Assembly (NCBI GenBank): GCA_947449575.1 | Contig: CANFRV010000015.1 | Span: forward strand, 26,400-90,399 | DNA from: Flavobacteriales bacterium | GTDB taxonomy: Bacteria; Bacteroidota; Bacteroidia; Flavobacteriales_D; Crocinitomicaceae | Length of the DNA: 64,000 nucleotides | Direction: 5' to 3' | In this document: piece by piece, positions 36,019 to 44,920 of the stretch | Position numbering within the stretch: the stretch's first letter is position 1 | Layout of the letters: each line of letters opens with the position of its first letter | The notes under the pieces: model-generated | Seen by the model: only the letters and a program-made list of their open reading frames with translations | Database searches by the model: none | What the model was told of the DNA's origin: nothing | Program-made: the position numbers and the translations under genes

Positions 36019-37161
36019 TTACACAATTTCCACCCCTTCTCTATTCAATGGAATTCCATGAACTCCAGTTGGTAAGACCTGAATGTAATAATTTTCCGAA
36101 AGTTCGGTTCCTATTGCTTTCTTGAATTTACTTTTAATGCGTGATAATGTGGTGTGTAATTCTCCGTCCAAATAATTGACCAATAAACTGATCGTATTTT
36201 GCATTTCGTCTTTATTAAACCTTCCACTCACCTTTTGATAATAGGTAAACAATTCTTCGTTGTGGTCATGCAGCGAATTCAATGCAATTCCTTCCTTATG
36301 ATGTATGAATAAGAGGTATAAACTCAATTCTTTTGGGTTTAGTCGAACATCTAAGTTTCCAAAATCCGTCAAGAATATTTTTTTAGCGTCTAAATCGATT
36401 TTAATTCTGCTGTCTTTGTTAATGATGCCTATTCGTTTACGAAACATTAAATTGGCACGTATACCATCCATCACACTGAAAAGTTGGTTTAAATAATGTG
36501 GCGGAACATCTTTATTCTTCATGACTTGCATACAAGCATCACAAACATCTGCAGTTCGCATTTTAATCGTGATTTCTGTTTTGTTTTTACAAAAATCATT
36601 CACACATCCAACCGTTTTTTTGTGAAATCTAGTGACAATTTCTTTCTGATTTTGACACATTAAACCACGTAAAACCCAAGTAGTGACTTCATAAGCTATA
36701 GGGTAACGAATATCTGTTCCATCTCCAAAAAACCATGGCCAATCATCCGTATGAATAAATCCTGTTCGCAAGGAAGGTCCTAAAAAAGCAAACCAATTTT
36801 TCTCATTATATTGATTCGTTAAGAGAAATACAAAATCATTTAAATCAACGTGTTGCTCATTCCGGTAGTATTCAACTTCATCGAACAGCTGTTTCCATGT
36901 GTAATATTTTTTCTTTAGAGGAAAAATTGGTCTTTCGTAGCGTTTCGTTGAATATTCGGACATTGAACACATTATATCTAATTGTTCTTGATGTTCAAAC
37001 TTGGTTTTATTACGGAATATTTTTGAACCATATGGATTGTCCAATTCCACGGTACCACCGTCTACAAAATCGATGGTACCTGGATAAGCATTCAGTAAAT
37101 TAAGTACATTTTCAAAATCTTCTAGTTGAAAATCGGCGGTACGAACTAAATATACTTTCAT
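36019..37161 (-). CDS. Uncharacterised protein with a four-cysteine zinc site
   Basis: A 380-residue protein. Residues 1-165 form an unrecognised alpha/beta region with FVFLLTNQYNEKNWFAFL. A likely zinc site is made by Cys186, Cys191, Cys207 and Cys210 (VGCVNDFCKN and TADVCDACMQ), close after RFHKK. The C-terminal 150 residues look like a winged helix of the response-regulator output type (LNPKELSLYLLFIHHKEGIA, then DGELHTTLSRIKSKFKKAIG). So the likely reading is a sensor or enzyme-like N-terminus with a DNA-binding tail. It follows the VWA gene by 42 bases on the same strand and probably shares its transcript. No family name can be given. Confidence 0.7.
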   Translation of the reverse strand: MKVYLVRTADFQLEDFENVLNLLNAYPGTIDFVDGGTVELDNPYGSKIFRNKTKFEHQEQLDIMCSMSEYSTKRYERPIFPLKKKYYTWKQLFDEVEYYRNEQHVDLNDFVFLLTNQYNEKNWFAFLGPSLRTGFIHTDDWPWFFGDGTDIRYPIAYEVTTWVLRGLMCQNQKEIVTRFHKKTVGCVNDFCKNKTEITIKMRTADVCDACMQVMKNKDVPPHYLNQLFSVMDGIRANLMFRKRIGIINKDSRIKIDLDAKKIFLTDFGNLDVRLNPKELSLYLLFIHHKEGIALNSLHDHNEELFTYYQKVSGRFNKDEMQNTISLLVNYLDGELHTTLSRIKSKFKKAIGTELSENYYIQVLPTGVHGIPLNREGVEIV

Positions 37162-37203
37162 TGCAATTGGTTTTAATGAGTTAAATATAAGATTAATAAG
37201 TCA

Positions 37204-37839
37204 TTACTTTTTAGAGAAAAAGATTTTTTTAATGATCCCAGCTTCTTTACTACTCGAATAAGAACGTATATTATCATTGATATCAGCTGACATACACATA
37301 TAATCTGACTTATCAATATTAATGGTATTCTCCGATTTAATGTTCAACATTTGAGAAGTGTGTATAGCGTCAAAATCAGCTCCAATGAATGTAAACGTCC
37401 ATTTATTAGTACTTTCTAATGTAGCAATTTTTTGTGCTATATCGTGGTACGAAAAAAATCGAGAAGCATTTTCATGTCCATCCGTAATAATTACGAAAAC
37501 GACTGACATTTCATCGGATTCAATACGTTGATTATATTTCTCTTTTACCTCATGAATATTTTTTCCAATGGCATCTAGTAACGCAGTCATTCCTCTTGGA
37601 CTATATTGCCCTACTTCGATAGGGTGTATTTGAGAGACTGGCGAAGAAGCTACGATTGTTTCAATCTCATTATCAAATGTTGATAACGAGCATAAAAACT
37701 CTTGCTTTGGAAATTCCGCTTGAAGATTTCGAATTGTTGTTACATGTTCATTAAATCCTTGAACAGCTACCTTTTCCATTCCTGACATTGAACCACTTCT
37801 ATCTAAGATGAAGTTGTAAAGTGTTGTTTTGTTTTTCAT
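37204..37839 (-). CDS. VWA domain protein (TerY-like)
   Basis: A 211-residue single von Willebrand A domain without signal peptide, hence cytoplasmic. The metal-ion-dependent adhesion site is complete: DRSGSMSG (from Asp13), the Thr region RGMTALLDAIG and IITDGHEN. TerY-type VWA proteins act in tellurite, stress and defence-related gene sets as scaffolds for partner enzymes. Here it leads a two-gene set with the four-cysteine protein. Confidence 0.85.
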   Translation of the reverse strand: MKNKTTLYNFILDRSGSMSGMEKVAVQGFNEHVTTIRNLQAEFPKQEFLCSLSTFDNEIETIVASSPVSQIHPIEVGQYSPRGMTALLDAIGKNIHEVKEKYNQRIESDEMSVVFVIITDGHENASRFFSYHDIAQKIATLESTNKWTFTFIGADFDAIHTSQMLNIKSENTINIDKSDYMCMSADINDNIRSYSSSKEAGIIKKIFFSKK

Positions 37840-37999
37840 ACGATTGAATTTTAAAATTTATACTTCAAAATTCGTATAAAGTCACTTACACTTTCATTTT
37901 TTGCAAGCTTGCAATATTTAAAATAAAAATAAACACCTCGTAAACAAACACTTAAAAAATTAAAGGTCTAAATTCTTTTCAGTTAGACTAATTCTATAA

Positions 38000-38445
38000 A
38001 TGAGTGATAGCATTATATGCTCCCGTGATAACTTCCGTCATCTTAAAGCCATCAAGATTCAGTCCTATGAAAAAGCGGCAGATTATCGCGAGAAAGAAAA
38101 GCTTGTTTTGGTGTAATGGACAAAAAGTAGGCTGAAATGGAAGAAGAACTTCATGTATTTTTCAATTCTTTCGAATCAATTTCAGATAATTATGCTACGT
38201 TGCAGCACTTAAAAAATATAGTATAAGAATTCAACACATTGGATGTTGCTTTTAGAATTGATTTTGCTAGAATTATTATAGAAAAAAAGTTTTAATTGCT
38301 CAAAAAAATTGAGCAATTAAAACGCAGTAGAAAAATAGCCACTGAGGAAGGTGAATTTGTGCTAGTACAAGAAATCTATAACGAACAGGAAAAATTTTAC
38401 ATAGCCAGCGTCAGTACCAAACCATCTATTCACTCTTGCGATTGA
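38000..38445 (+). pseudogene. Decayed coding remnants with UVR-like motifs
   Basis: Several short frames broken by stops. The first (38000-38116) ends in YEKAADYREKEK, which resembles the UVR motif of ClpC and UvrB/C; a middle piece (38147 on) reads MEEELHVFFNSFESI; the last, ending at 38445, reads KIATEEGEFVLVQEIYNEQE, again UVR-like in spacing. No single open frame links them. The picture is of a gene or genes degraded by stops and frameshifts. Parent family uncertain. Confidence 0.4.
38290..38322. terminator. Long A/T-rich hairpin inside the decayed region
   Basis: TTTTAATTGCTCAA (38290-38303), five A, TTGAGCAATTAAAA (38309-38322): a perfect 14-bp stem. It could terminate transcription in either direction, or be the remains of a mobile-element end. 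Confidence 0.5.
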
Positions 38446-38474
38446 ACACAATAGATATGATTTTTAGCGATTGA

Positions 38475-39464
38475 TCAAAATTTCACTTTACCAATATCAA
38501 ACTTATATACTTCTTTCGATTTTAAAGAATCAAGCAAACTCATATCATTATCATTTAATCTAAACTCAGGAGAATTAATGTTAATAATTGCGTTATCGAT
38601 TTGGTTTTCCTTTATAATTTCTTCTACTAAAGTTTCTAAGAAAGATCCAATTCTCCTTTGGCGAGATGCTCTTTCGCTATTAGAGCTTCTATCTTCTCTA
38701 TACTCATTTCGGTCAAGAACTAGTAATTCTACTTCATTGTTTTGATCTCTATCAAAATTGGAAGCACTGTCTGTCAAAACATTTAGAAGAGTGTAGGCGT
38801 TTTCTCCTAGTTCTTCCATATATCTAAAAACTAAACTTCGAGAAATATTCCATTTTGAAACATTCTTTTCAATCCAATTTTGAATTTGTTCACCTCTCAA
38901 ACTAGTGTTTTTGAGAACACGAATTTGAAATTCAAATCTCTTTGTTAAAAATGTAATCAGGCAAGGATTTACCCAAAATGGAACATCAAAAAGATTCTCA
39001 GGCTTGATTTCCATTTTAGAGAGTTCCTTGAAACCACTAACCAATCCATTATTACAAGCAGAACGATAAAAGCCTATTTCAAATTTCACCTTAGTAACCG
39101 TGTTATATGAATAAGCTATATTAATATAAGGATTAAATTTTTCACCATCAATTATTACACCACTGCCAGTATGAACAAGCTGAGCATTAAACCACTGCTT
39201 TTTTCTGCCGAACTCCATGTGCTTGATATAAATATCATTTATTGAAGTAGCACCAAAGAGCTTTTTTGTCCAATGAATAGCTGCTACAACTACTTCTTTG
39301 TAGGTTCTAAAGAAAAAATCTTTTTTATAGGTATCATAAGAAATCTTATTTGAATCAAAATAAGGATAACCATCAACTAAATACATGTTAATCGGTTGGA
39401 AGTAGTTTTTTTCTGCTTTGAAAAAAAGAACATCAATTTCTGAAAGGGGGATCATTTGCGACAT
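38475..39464 (-). CDS. DUF932-like (phage/plasmid-type) protein
   Basis: A 329-residue protein. The segment FNPYINIAYSYNTVTKVKFE followed by IGFYRSACNNGLV matches the core of DUF932 proteins (SxDGS...R.vC.NGl), which occur on phages, plasmids and islands. The C-terminal 80 residues are charged. The function of the family is unknown to me. Surrounded on both sides by decayed genes, it is probably a resident of an older mobile element. Confidence 0.6.
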   Translation of the reverse strand: MSQMIPLSEIDVLFFKAEKNYFQPINMYLVDGYPYFDSNKISYDTYKKDFFFRTYKEVVVAAIHWTKKLFGATSINDIYIKHMEFGRKKQWFNAQLVHTGSGVIIDGEKFNPYINIAYSYNTVTKVKFEIGFYRSACNNGLVSGFKELSKMEIKPENLFDVPFWVNPCLITFLTKRFEFQIRVLKNTSLRGEQIQNWIEKNVSKWNISRSLVFRYMEELGENAYTLLNVLTDSASNFDRDQNNEVELLVLDRNEYREDRSSNSERASRQRRIGSFLETLVEEIIKENQIDNAIININSPEFRLNDNDMSLLDSLKSKEVYKFDIGKVKF

Positions 39465-39485
39465 ATTCGATTTATTTATAATTTA

Positions 39486-39599
39486 TTAGTTTATTTCCTT
39501 TAACTGTAACGTAAGTAGTTTTTCAAATACACTTTTATTCATGCCATCAGTACCAATTGGAAAGGTTTTTTACTCACCAGTAATTGGATGAATTTTCAT
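39486..39599 (-). pseudogene. Remnant of a small gene with an internal stop
   Basis: The frame from the ATG at 39599 reads MKIHPITGE, stop, KTFPIGTDGMNKSVFEKLLT and LQLKEIN, ending at 39486. The continuous protein-like text on both sides of the stop suggests a broken gene. An adjoining frame upstream (VSELENYLESNENSSNYW) may be its earlier part after a frameshift. Family unknown. The remaining 39600-39783 holds nothing that I recognise. Confidence 0.35.
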
Positions 39600-39783
39600 T
39601 TGATTCCAAATAGTTTTCTAATTCTGATACTTTCATTCGTAAGTTTAGATGCTAACTATTAGATTCTCAACTAAAATACTAATTTATTTTAATTTTTCAA
39701 CTATCTAATTTTTTCATACCGAATGTTATAAATCATACTCTAAAGCGTAAGTATAATTACAAACCTTTTTAAAATTAAATAGT

Positions 39784-40158
39784 ATGTAAATCATAGACTT
39801 AGAATTAGACCAATTTAACTTGTATTGTCCAGCAAATGTTGAAGTTATTTTAGAAAATTGTGAACCAATCAATGAAGATGCTTTGTTACTTTAATGGATA
39901 TTGGATTGATGAAGTAAACTCAGAACCTTTTATAAAAGATGAAGCATTGCAGCAGGCTTGGGATAACTTTATTGAAACATATGAAGGTGAACACGATGAT
40001 TTCACTGGTTACGAGGAGATCGAATCTTTTTTAGTGAATTATCCAGAACCGAATTGGGTGATTTACAAAATTACTATGCATTGTATGGCTTGTAGCCCCG
40101 TTTAGAGTACTGTTTAGCACGTTGTGGATATGAATGTGGTGAAGGAGGAATGAATTAG
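39784..40158 (+). pseudogene. Frameshifted small gene, about 120 codons
   Basis: Three frames together spell one protein. ATG at 39784 is followed by TAA, then IDLELDQFNLYCPANVEVIL to NEDALLL (stop near 39894). A second frame carries YFNGYWIDEVNSEPFIKDEA through NWVIYKITMHCMACSP (stop near 40105). A third continues EYCLARCGYECGEGGMN and stops at 40158. Read this way the protein is acidic with a Cys-rich tail. The middle part alone is an 81-codon ORF starting at GTG 39860. I do not recognise the family. The overlaps fit small indels in a once intact gene; programmed shifting seems unlikely given the early stop. Confidence 0.55.
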
Positions 40159-40233
40159 TTTGTTGATAAAAAGACCCCAATCTTATTTTAATCAATGATT
40201 TAAGTTCCTATTTTTAAAAACAAAAAAAAGCAT

Positions 40234-41865
40234 ATGATTTTTCCATCCGAATTTCTTAAAAAAGAAAACTATTCACATGCTGAAGAAAAAATATTTAATG
40301 TTTTATCAAAATTAGAGGATAAAGATTATACCGTTTTTTACAACCAAGAATTTTCATCCATTAATGCTCGGGAAAGTAATGAGTATGAGATTGATTTCAT
40401 CATTGCAGATCATAGAAATGATAAACTAAATGCCATTATCGTTGTAGAAGCAAAAGGTGGAAATATAAAATATGATGGGAAAAATAATATTTGGTATCAA
40501 AACAATCGAGAATTAAGTAAAGGACCTAATATTCAAGCTACAAGTGCTATGCACAACTTAATCAATCGATTTGGTTTTATTGCAAGAAATGTTCCTTTCC
40601 ATTGGTTACTTTGGTTTCCAGATGCTGAAATTTCAGACTCAGAATGGTTACCAACCAACTTATCAAAAGATCGTTTACTTGATGCGAAAGCACTAACTTT
40701 TACAAGTGATTATATTGATTCTATAGCAGATGGCGTAATTTCAAAACAGCCGGAACGCGTTGGAGCACCAATGTCCGACTTTGTTAAGTTAAAAAATACG
40801 CTATTACGCTCTGTTGGATTTTTTAAACCATTACATAAGGAATTTGCAGAAAACGAAAACACGTTTAAAAAACTAACAGAACAACAAGCTAAAATTTTTA
40901 GATTCATCGATATGAATCAAAATATTTGTGTGCAAGGCCCTGCCGGATCTGGGAAAACCTTTATCGCTTATAATAAAGCACTTTTGTACGCTGAAGAAGG
41001 TTTAAAAGTAATGTATGTTTGTTTTAACAAAACACTTGCTACTGAATTAAGACATCGTGCTAAAAAACAAGACATTGAACGAGATAATTGTCCTGACTTT
41101 ACAAACTTCCATTTTTGGGCGGGGAGAATAGCCGAATCGAATCGCTCCTATAAAAAAGAAAAAACAAGCGAAGAATTTTTCAACACATATATTCCAAACA
41201 AAGCCAAGGAAATGATTGAACAGCCTATTTATGACGTAATCATCGTAGATGAAGGGCAAGATTTTAGAGAAAATTGGTTAGAATTACTCAATAAAGTATT
41301 GAAAAAAGATGGTAGATTTTTACTTTTTATGGATGAAAATCAAGATATTTTCAACGCATTTAATGGAGTACCTAACCATCGGAATATTACAAAATGTGCT
41401 TTAGAAGAAAATTGCCGTAATACAAAAACAATCATCACTAAATTGAAGGAAATTCTACCTTCTGTCACAATGATACCAATGGATTTTACTCCAGAAGGAA
41501 GTCCTATTAAATATTTTAATGTTGCAAATAAAGATGAGCAATTAAAACAACTTGAACAACAAATCATCTTATTACTTAATGAAAGAATCAAACCAAATCA
41601 GATTATCATTTTAACTAATAATGATGGCGGAGATTCTAGTTTGAAAGGAGTTAAAACACTTGGAAATAAAAAACTCATTAGCACGTATGATCGGGAATTT
41701 GGACGTGATGAGAATTGTATCGCACAAACAACTATTAATGTCTTTAAAGGAATGGAAGCAGATGTGATTTTCATCTTAGATGCACAAAACATAGAGACTA
41801 ATAATCAACTATACACTCAATCAAGTCGTGCTAAACAGTTGTTGTATGTTATAAATATTAATTAA
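40234..41865 (+). CDS. NERD domain SF1 (UvrD-like) DNA helicase
   Basis: A 543-residue protein. The N-terminus (residues about 10-120) is a NERD nuclease-related domain with FYNQEFSS, EIDFIIADHR and IVVEAKGGNIKYDG, the last resembling the E-x-K of PD-(D/E)XK folds. The helicase part has Walker A GPAGSGKT (235-242), motif II IIVDEGQDFREN, motif IV-like ENCRNTKTI, motif V TTINVFKGMEADVIFI and motif VI QSSRAKQLLYVI. NERD-helicases are frequent in defence islands and may act as stand-alone antiphage proteins. It lies 47 bases upstream of sspA on the same strand. Confidence 0.88.
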   Translation: MIFPSEFLKKENYSHAEEKIFNVLSKLEDKDYTVFYNQEFSSINARESNEYEIDFIIADHRNDKLNAIIVVEAKGGNIKYDGKNNIWYQNNRELSKGPNIQATSAMHNLINRFGFIARNVPFHWLLWFPDAEISDSEWLPTNLSKDRLLDAKALTFTSDYIDSIADGVISKQPERVGAPMSDFVKLKNTLLRSVGFFKPLHKEFAENENTFKKLTEQQAKIFRFIDMNQNICVQGPAGSGKTFIAYNKALLYAEEGLKVMYVCFNKTLATELRHRAKKQDIERDNCPDFTNFHFWAGRIAESNRSYKKEKTSEEFFNTYIPNKAKEMIEQPIYDVIIVDEGQDFRENWLELLNKVLKKDGRFLLFMDENQDIFNAFNGVPNHRNITKCALEENCRNTKTIITKLKEILPSVTMIPMDFTPEGSPIKYFNVANKDEQLKQLEQQIILLLNERIKPNQIIILTNNDGGDSSLKGVKTLGNKKLISTYDREFGRDENCIAQTTINVFKGMEADVIFILDAQNIETNNQLYTQSSRAKQLLYVININ

Positions 41866-41912
41866 AATTGTTATAACATTCAAGTAATATCGTATAAACG
41901 ATAACTAACTAT

Positions 41913-42977
41913 ATGAAAACTGAACTAATATACTATGATTCTGCTGCAACAACACCCGTTGATAAAAGGGTGTTAGACGTTATGATGCCTTATTTTTCTG
42001 AAATTTTTGGTAACGCTTCAAGTAACCATAGTTATGGAAAGAAAGCAAAACTTGCAATTGAACATGCAAGGGTGCAAGTGGCTGATTTAATTAATGCAGA
42101 TAGGGAAGAAATATATTTTACATCTGGGGCAACAGAAGCAATCAATTTGGCTATTAAAGGATATATTGAAGAAAATATAGAAAAAGGAAATCATATCATT
42201 ACTGTAAAAACAGAACATAAAGCTGTTCTGAATACCTGTGAGTATTTAGAAAGTAAAGGATATGAGGTGACATATTTAGATGTAGATAGTAATGGTTTAA
42301 TTAATCTAGATGAATTAATCTCTTCAATTAAACCAAACACAATTCTGATAAGTGTTATGTATGTCAATAATGAAATTGGAATCATTCAAGATATCAAATC
42401 TATTTGTGATATAGCAAGAAAACATGGTGTTGTGTTTTTTTGCGATGCAACACAAGCTGTAGGTAAAATACCAGTAGATGTGCTTGAAGATAATATTGAT
42501 ATGCTTTGTTTATCAGGACATAAATTTTCTGGACCAAAAGGCATTGGTGCATTATATATCAAAAAAGGAATACAAATCACTCCTTTGATTCATGGTGGTG
42601 GACAAGAGAAAGGATTGCGTGGTGGAACTTATAACACTCCATTGATTGTAGGTTTAGGCGAGGCTGCAAACTTAGCACGTCAAGAATATTCAAGAAGAAT
42701 CGAGAAAATAAGTGATAAAAGAGCCGATATTGAATCCTATTTTATAGAAAATAAACTAGGTTTAATTAACTTCAAAGATCAACTAACAGTTCCAAACATA
42801 ATAAGTGTTTCCTTGTTAAATGGAAAATTAGCAGAAGATTTTCTAATGGAAAAACATAAAGAATTTATTGCTAGTACTGGGAGTGCGTGTAATTCTGGTA
42901 TTGTCCAAGAGTCTCATGTATATAAAGCTTTAGGGATATATAATTCGAAATCAATAGTAAGAATATCATTGTTATGA
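41913..42977 (+). CDS. sspA: Cysteine desulfurase, SspA/DndA-like
   Basis: A 354-residue PLP enzyme that takes sulfur from L-cysteine as a persulfide for DNA phosphorothioation. Motifs: SAATTPVDKRV, FTSGATEAINLAIKG, Schiff-base Lys204 in SGHKFSGPKG, and persulfide Cys326 in STGSACNSG. It ends at SIVRISLL, only 28 residues after the active Cys, whereas IscS-type enzymes run about 75 further, so the C-terminal region is short. The stop codon overlaps the next ATG (ATGA), coupling it to the 648-aa gene. The sspBCD genes lie on the opposite strand 9 kb away; assignment to phosphorothioation rests on their presence. Confidence 0.85.
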   Translation: MKTELIYYDSAATTPVDKRVLDVMMPYFSEIFGNASSNHSYGKKAKLAIEHARVQVADLINADREEIYFTSGATEAINLAIKGYIEENIEKGNHIITVKTEHKAVLNTCEYLESKGYEVTYLDVDSNGLINLDELISSIKPNTILISVMYVNNEIGIIQDIKSICDIARKHGVVFFCDATQAVGKIPVDVLEDNIDMLCLSGHKFSGPKGIGALYIKKGIQITPLIHGGGQEKGLRGGTYNTPLIVGLGEAANLARQEYSRRIEKISDKRADIESYFIENKLGLINFKDQLTVPNIISVSLLNGKLAEDFLMEKHKEFIASTGSACNSGIVQESHVYKALGIYNSKSIVRISLL

Positions 42978-44920
42978 ATTACAAAGAACGTATAACACAA
43001 CTTGCTAATTTAAAATATTCTAACGAAGAAATAAAAAGGATTATCTTTAGGGAATATGGAATAAAATTAAGCGTTCAAATATCAATCAATCAGGCAGATG
43101 AAACGGAAAAGTCAAATTATATTGATTTAGATAAACTTGAAGAATTAGATTATAAAATTGATATATGTCCTGAAATAACAGATTCAATACGATTTAATCA
43201 TACACCTATTACTTTAGAAGAAATTGTCACTAAATTATCAAACAAATTTGACTCGAAATTTTATATAGGACAAATTTCAAATGTTTTGTACTCAATACTA
43301 ATACCTTTAAAAATTATAAGTTATAATAATTTAGATAATACATATACTTATATTGAACCAAAACTGGATACTGATCAAGATAAAATACTAGAAAACAATA
43401 AAAAGATAGAAAAAATTGATGAAATAATTTTTAAAAATCTTAAAAATTTTGAAGAAGAAAACAATTCATTTGAAATAGTAGAAATTTTACGAATTCTATA
43501 CAGTCAACATCCGAATATAAAATTTCCTGCTAAATATTTTAAAAATTTTGATTCAAAATCTACAGAAAAAGTTTTCATGGATAGGTTGATTCTATTTATT
43601 GAATTTATTAGAGAATTAAAAATATTATTAAAATATATTTTCAATCAAAATAAACCATTTACAATAAAACAACTTTCTAAATATCGGAACAATAATATAA
43701 TAATTACTGAGAAAACAATTAATCTTAATTCATTGTTAGAAATTGATATTGAGGAATATATTGAATTAATCGAAGAAAAAGATGTTAATAGTTCCTACGT
43801 CTCTAAAAACCACTTAGGGTTAAAAAACCTAGATGAAAAAATACCAGAAATAATATATTTTATAAACAATATTCAATTTGATGAAGTAACAAATGACATC
43901 TTGATTGAATCTGTTCAAAATAATGAAAAAGTAATACTTAACAATAATAATATATCGTTTATTTCTAATAAAGAAGGTGTTAATTCACTTGAAAATTATT
44001 TAAGAATAGAAATTAATAAAACAATAAAAAAAATATATGGTGATATAAAATTTAGCAATTCCTCTTTTTTGGAAAATATCCTGTATAAAGAGAATGATGA
44101 TATATTACTATTTGATAATAACAATGAAGAAAATAAATCTCATTATATAAAAACGGTTAAGGCGAATCAATTAATTCTTAAAAGATATTATGCATTTTTA
44201 TCTCGAATAACCATAAACTTCATAGAAATAGATTCAATATTAACCCAAATAGATAGCGATATAATTTTTACAAAAGATGACATTAACTTATTTAAAAAAA
44301 CTTTTAATGAAATCATAAATATCGATTTGGTGTATTTACGAATTATCGACCAACACAAATACAATGAAACAAAAGATGAAATTGAATTCCTATATGAAGC
44401 ATATGATAAATTATATACTGATATAACTGGAAATGTTTTCGATACACAATCTATTACAATTGAAAAAACGCTTTTAAAAGAGAAAATTGAGGAACCTGAA
44501 ATAGCTGAGCCAATTGAAAAGTCTGATGATTTCGATAATGCAACAGACAATAAATTTCAATCTGAATTAATAAAAATTAAAACTAATTTAGAAGATAATT
44601 TAAAATCATTAAATTCTTTAATTAATAAAAATATTTGCAACAATTCAAATAAAAATGAACTCAAAAGAATAAATGATTCTATTTTCAAAATAATCAGAAA
44701 AAAAGAATTGTTTAAACCTTTATTTTATTACAATTTTAATAAAATTTCAGGAGAAAATGAGATTATTATTAATCTGAGTAATGAACATTACAAATTAGAA
44801 TATGAAGATTTTATAATTAATATGGCATGTACATTATTCTACACTAAAAGTACAATGACCTCAAATACAATAGAAATGTTTATAAACAGATTACTTTCAA
44901 ATTTAACTTTAATTCAATGA
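42974..44920 (+). CDS. Unrecognised 648-aa protein in the phosphorothioation island
   Basis: A 648-residue, very AT-rich-coded protein that I cannot assign to a family. The N-terminal 45 residues (MNYKERITQLANLKYSNEEI) may form a small helix-turn-helix. Most of the rest is helical with much Asn, Ile, Lys and Glu, and a probable linker lies around residue 515-530 (EEPEIAEPIEKSDD). There are no membrane segments and no P-loop. It overlaps sspA and the helicase gene by four bases each (ATGA), so it is made in step with both and is probably a structural or target-recognition subunit of the complex. That role is inference. Confidence 0.75.
   Translation: MNYKERITQLANLKYSNEEIKRIIFREYGIKLSVQISINQADETEKSNYIDLDKLEELDYKIDICPEITDSIRFNHTPITLEEIVTKLSNKFDSKFYIGQISNVLYSILIPLKIISYNNLDNTYTYIEPKLDTDQDKILENNKKIEKIDEIIFKNLKNFEEENNSFEIVEILRILYSQHPNIKFPAKYFKNFDSKSTEKVFMDRLILFIEFIRELKILLKYIFNQNKPFTIKQLSKYRNNNIIITEKTINLNSLLEIDIEEYIELIEEKDVNSSYVSKNHLGLKNLDEKIPEIIYFINNIQFDEVTNDILIESVQNNEKVILNNNNISFISNKEGVNSLENYLRIEINKTIKKIYGDIKFSNSSFLENILYKENDDILLFDNNNEENKSHYIKTVKANQLILKRYYAFLSRITINFIEIDSILTQIDSDIIFTKDDINLFKKTFNEIINIDLVYLRIIDQHKYNETKDEIEFLYEAYDKLYTDITGNVFDTQSITIEKTLLKEKIEEPEIAEPIEKSDDFDNATDNKFQSELIKIKTNLEDNLKSLNSLINKNICNNSNKNELKRINDSIFKIIRKKELFKPLFYYNFNKISGENEIIINLSNEHYKLEYEDFIINMACTLFYTKSTMTSNTIEMFINRLLSNLTLIQ

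Noticed and set aside
41913..42977. Housekeeping iron-sulfur cysteine desulfurase (IscS/NifS)
   Set aside because: No iscU, suf or other Fe-S genes are nearby, the C-terminus is short and the gene is coupled to defence genes.
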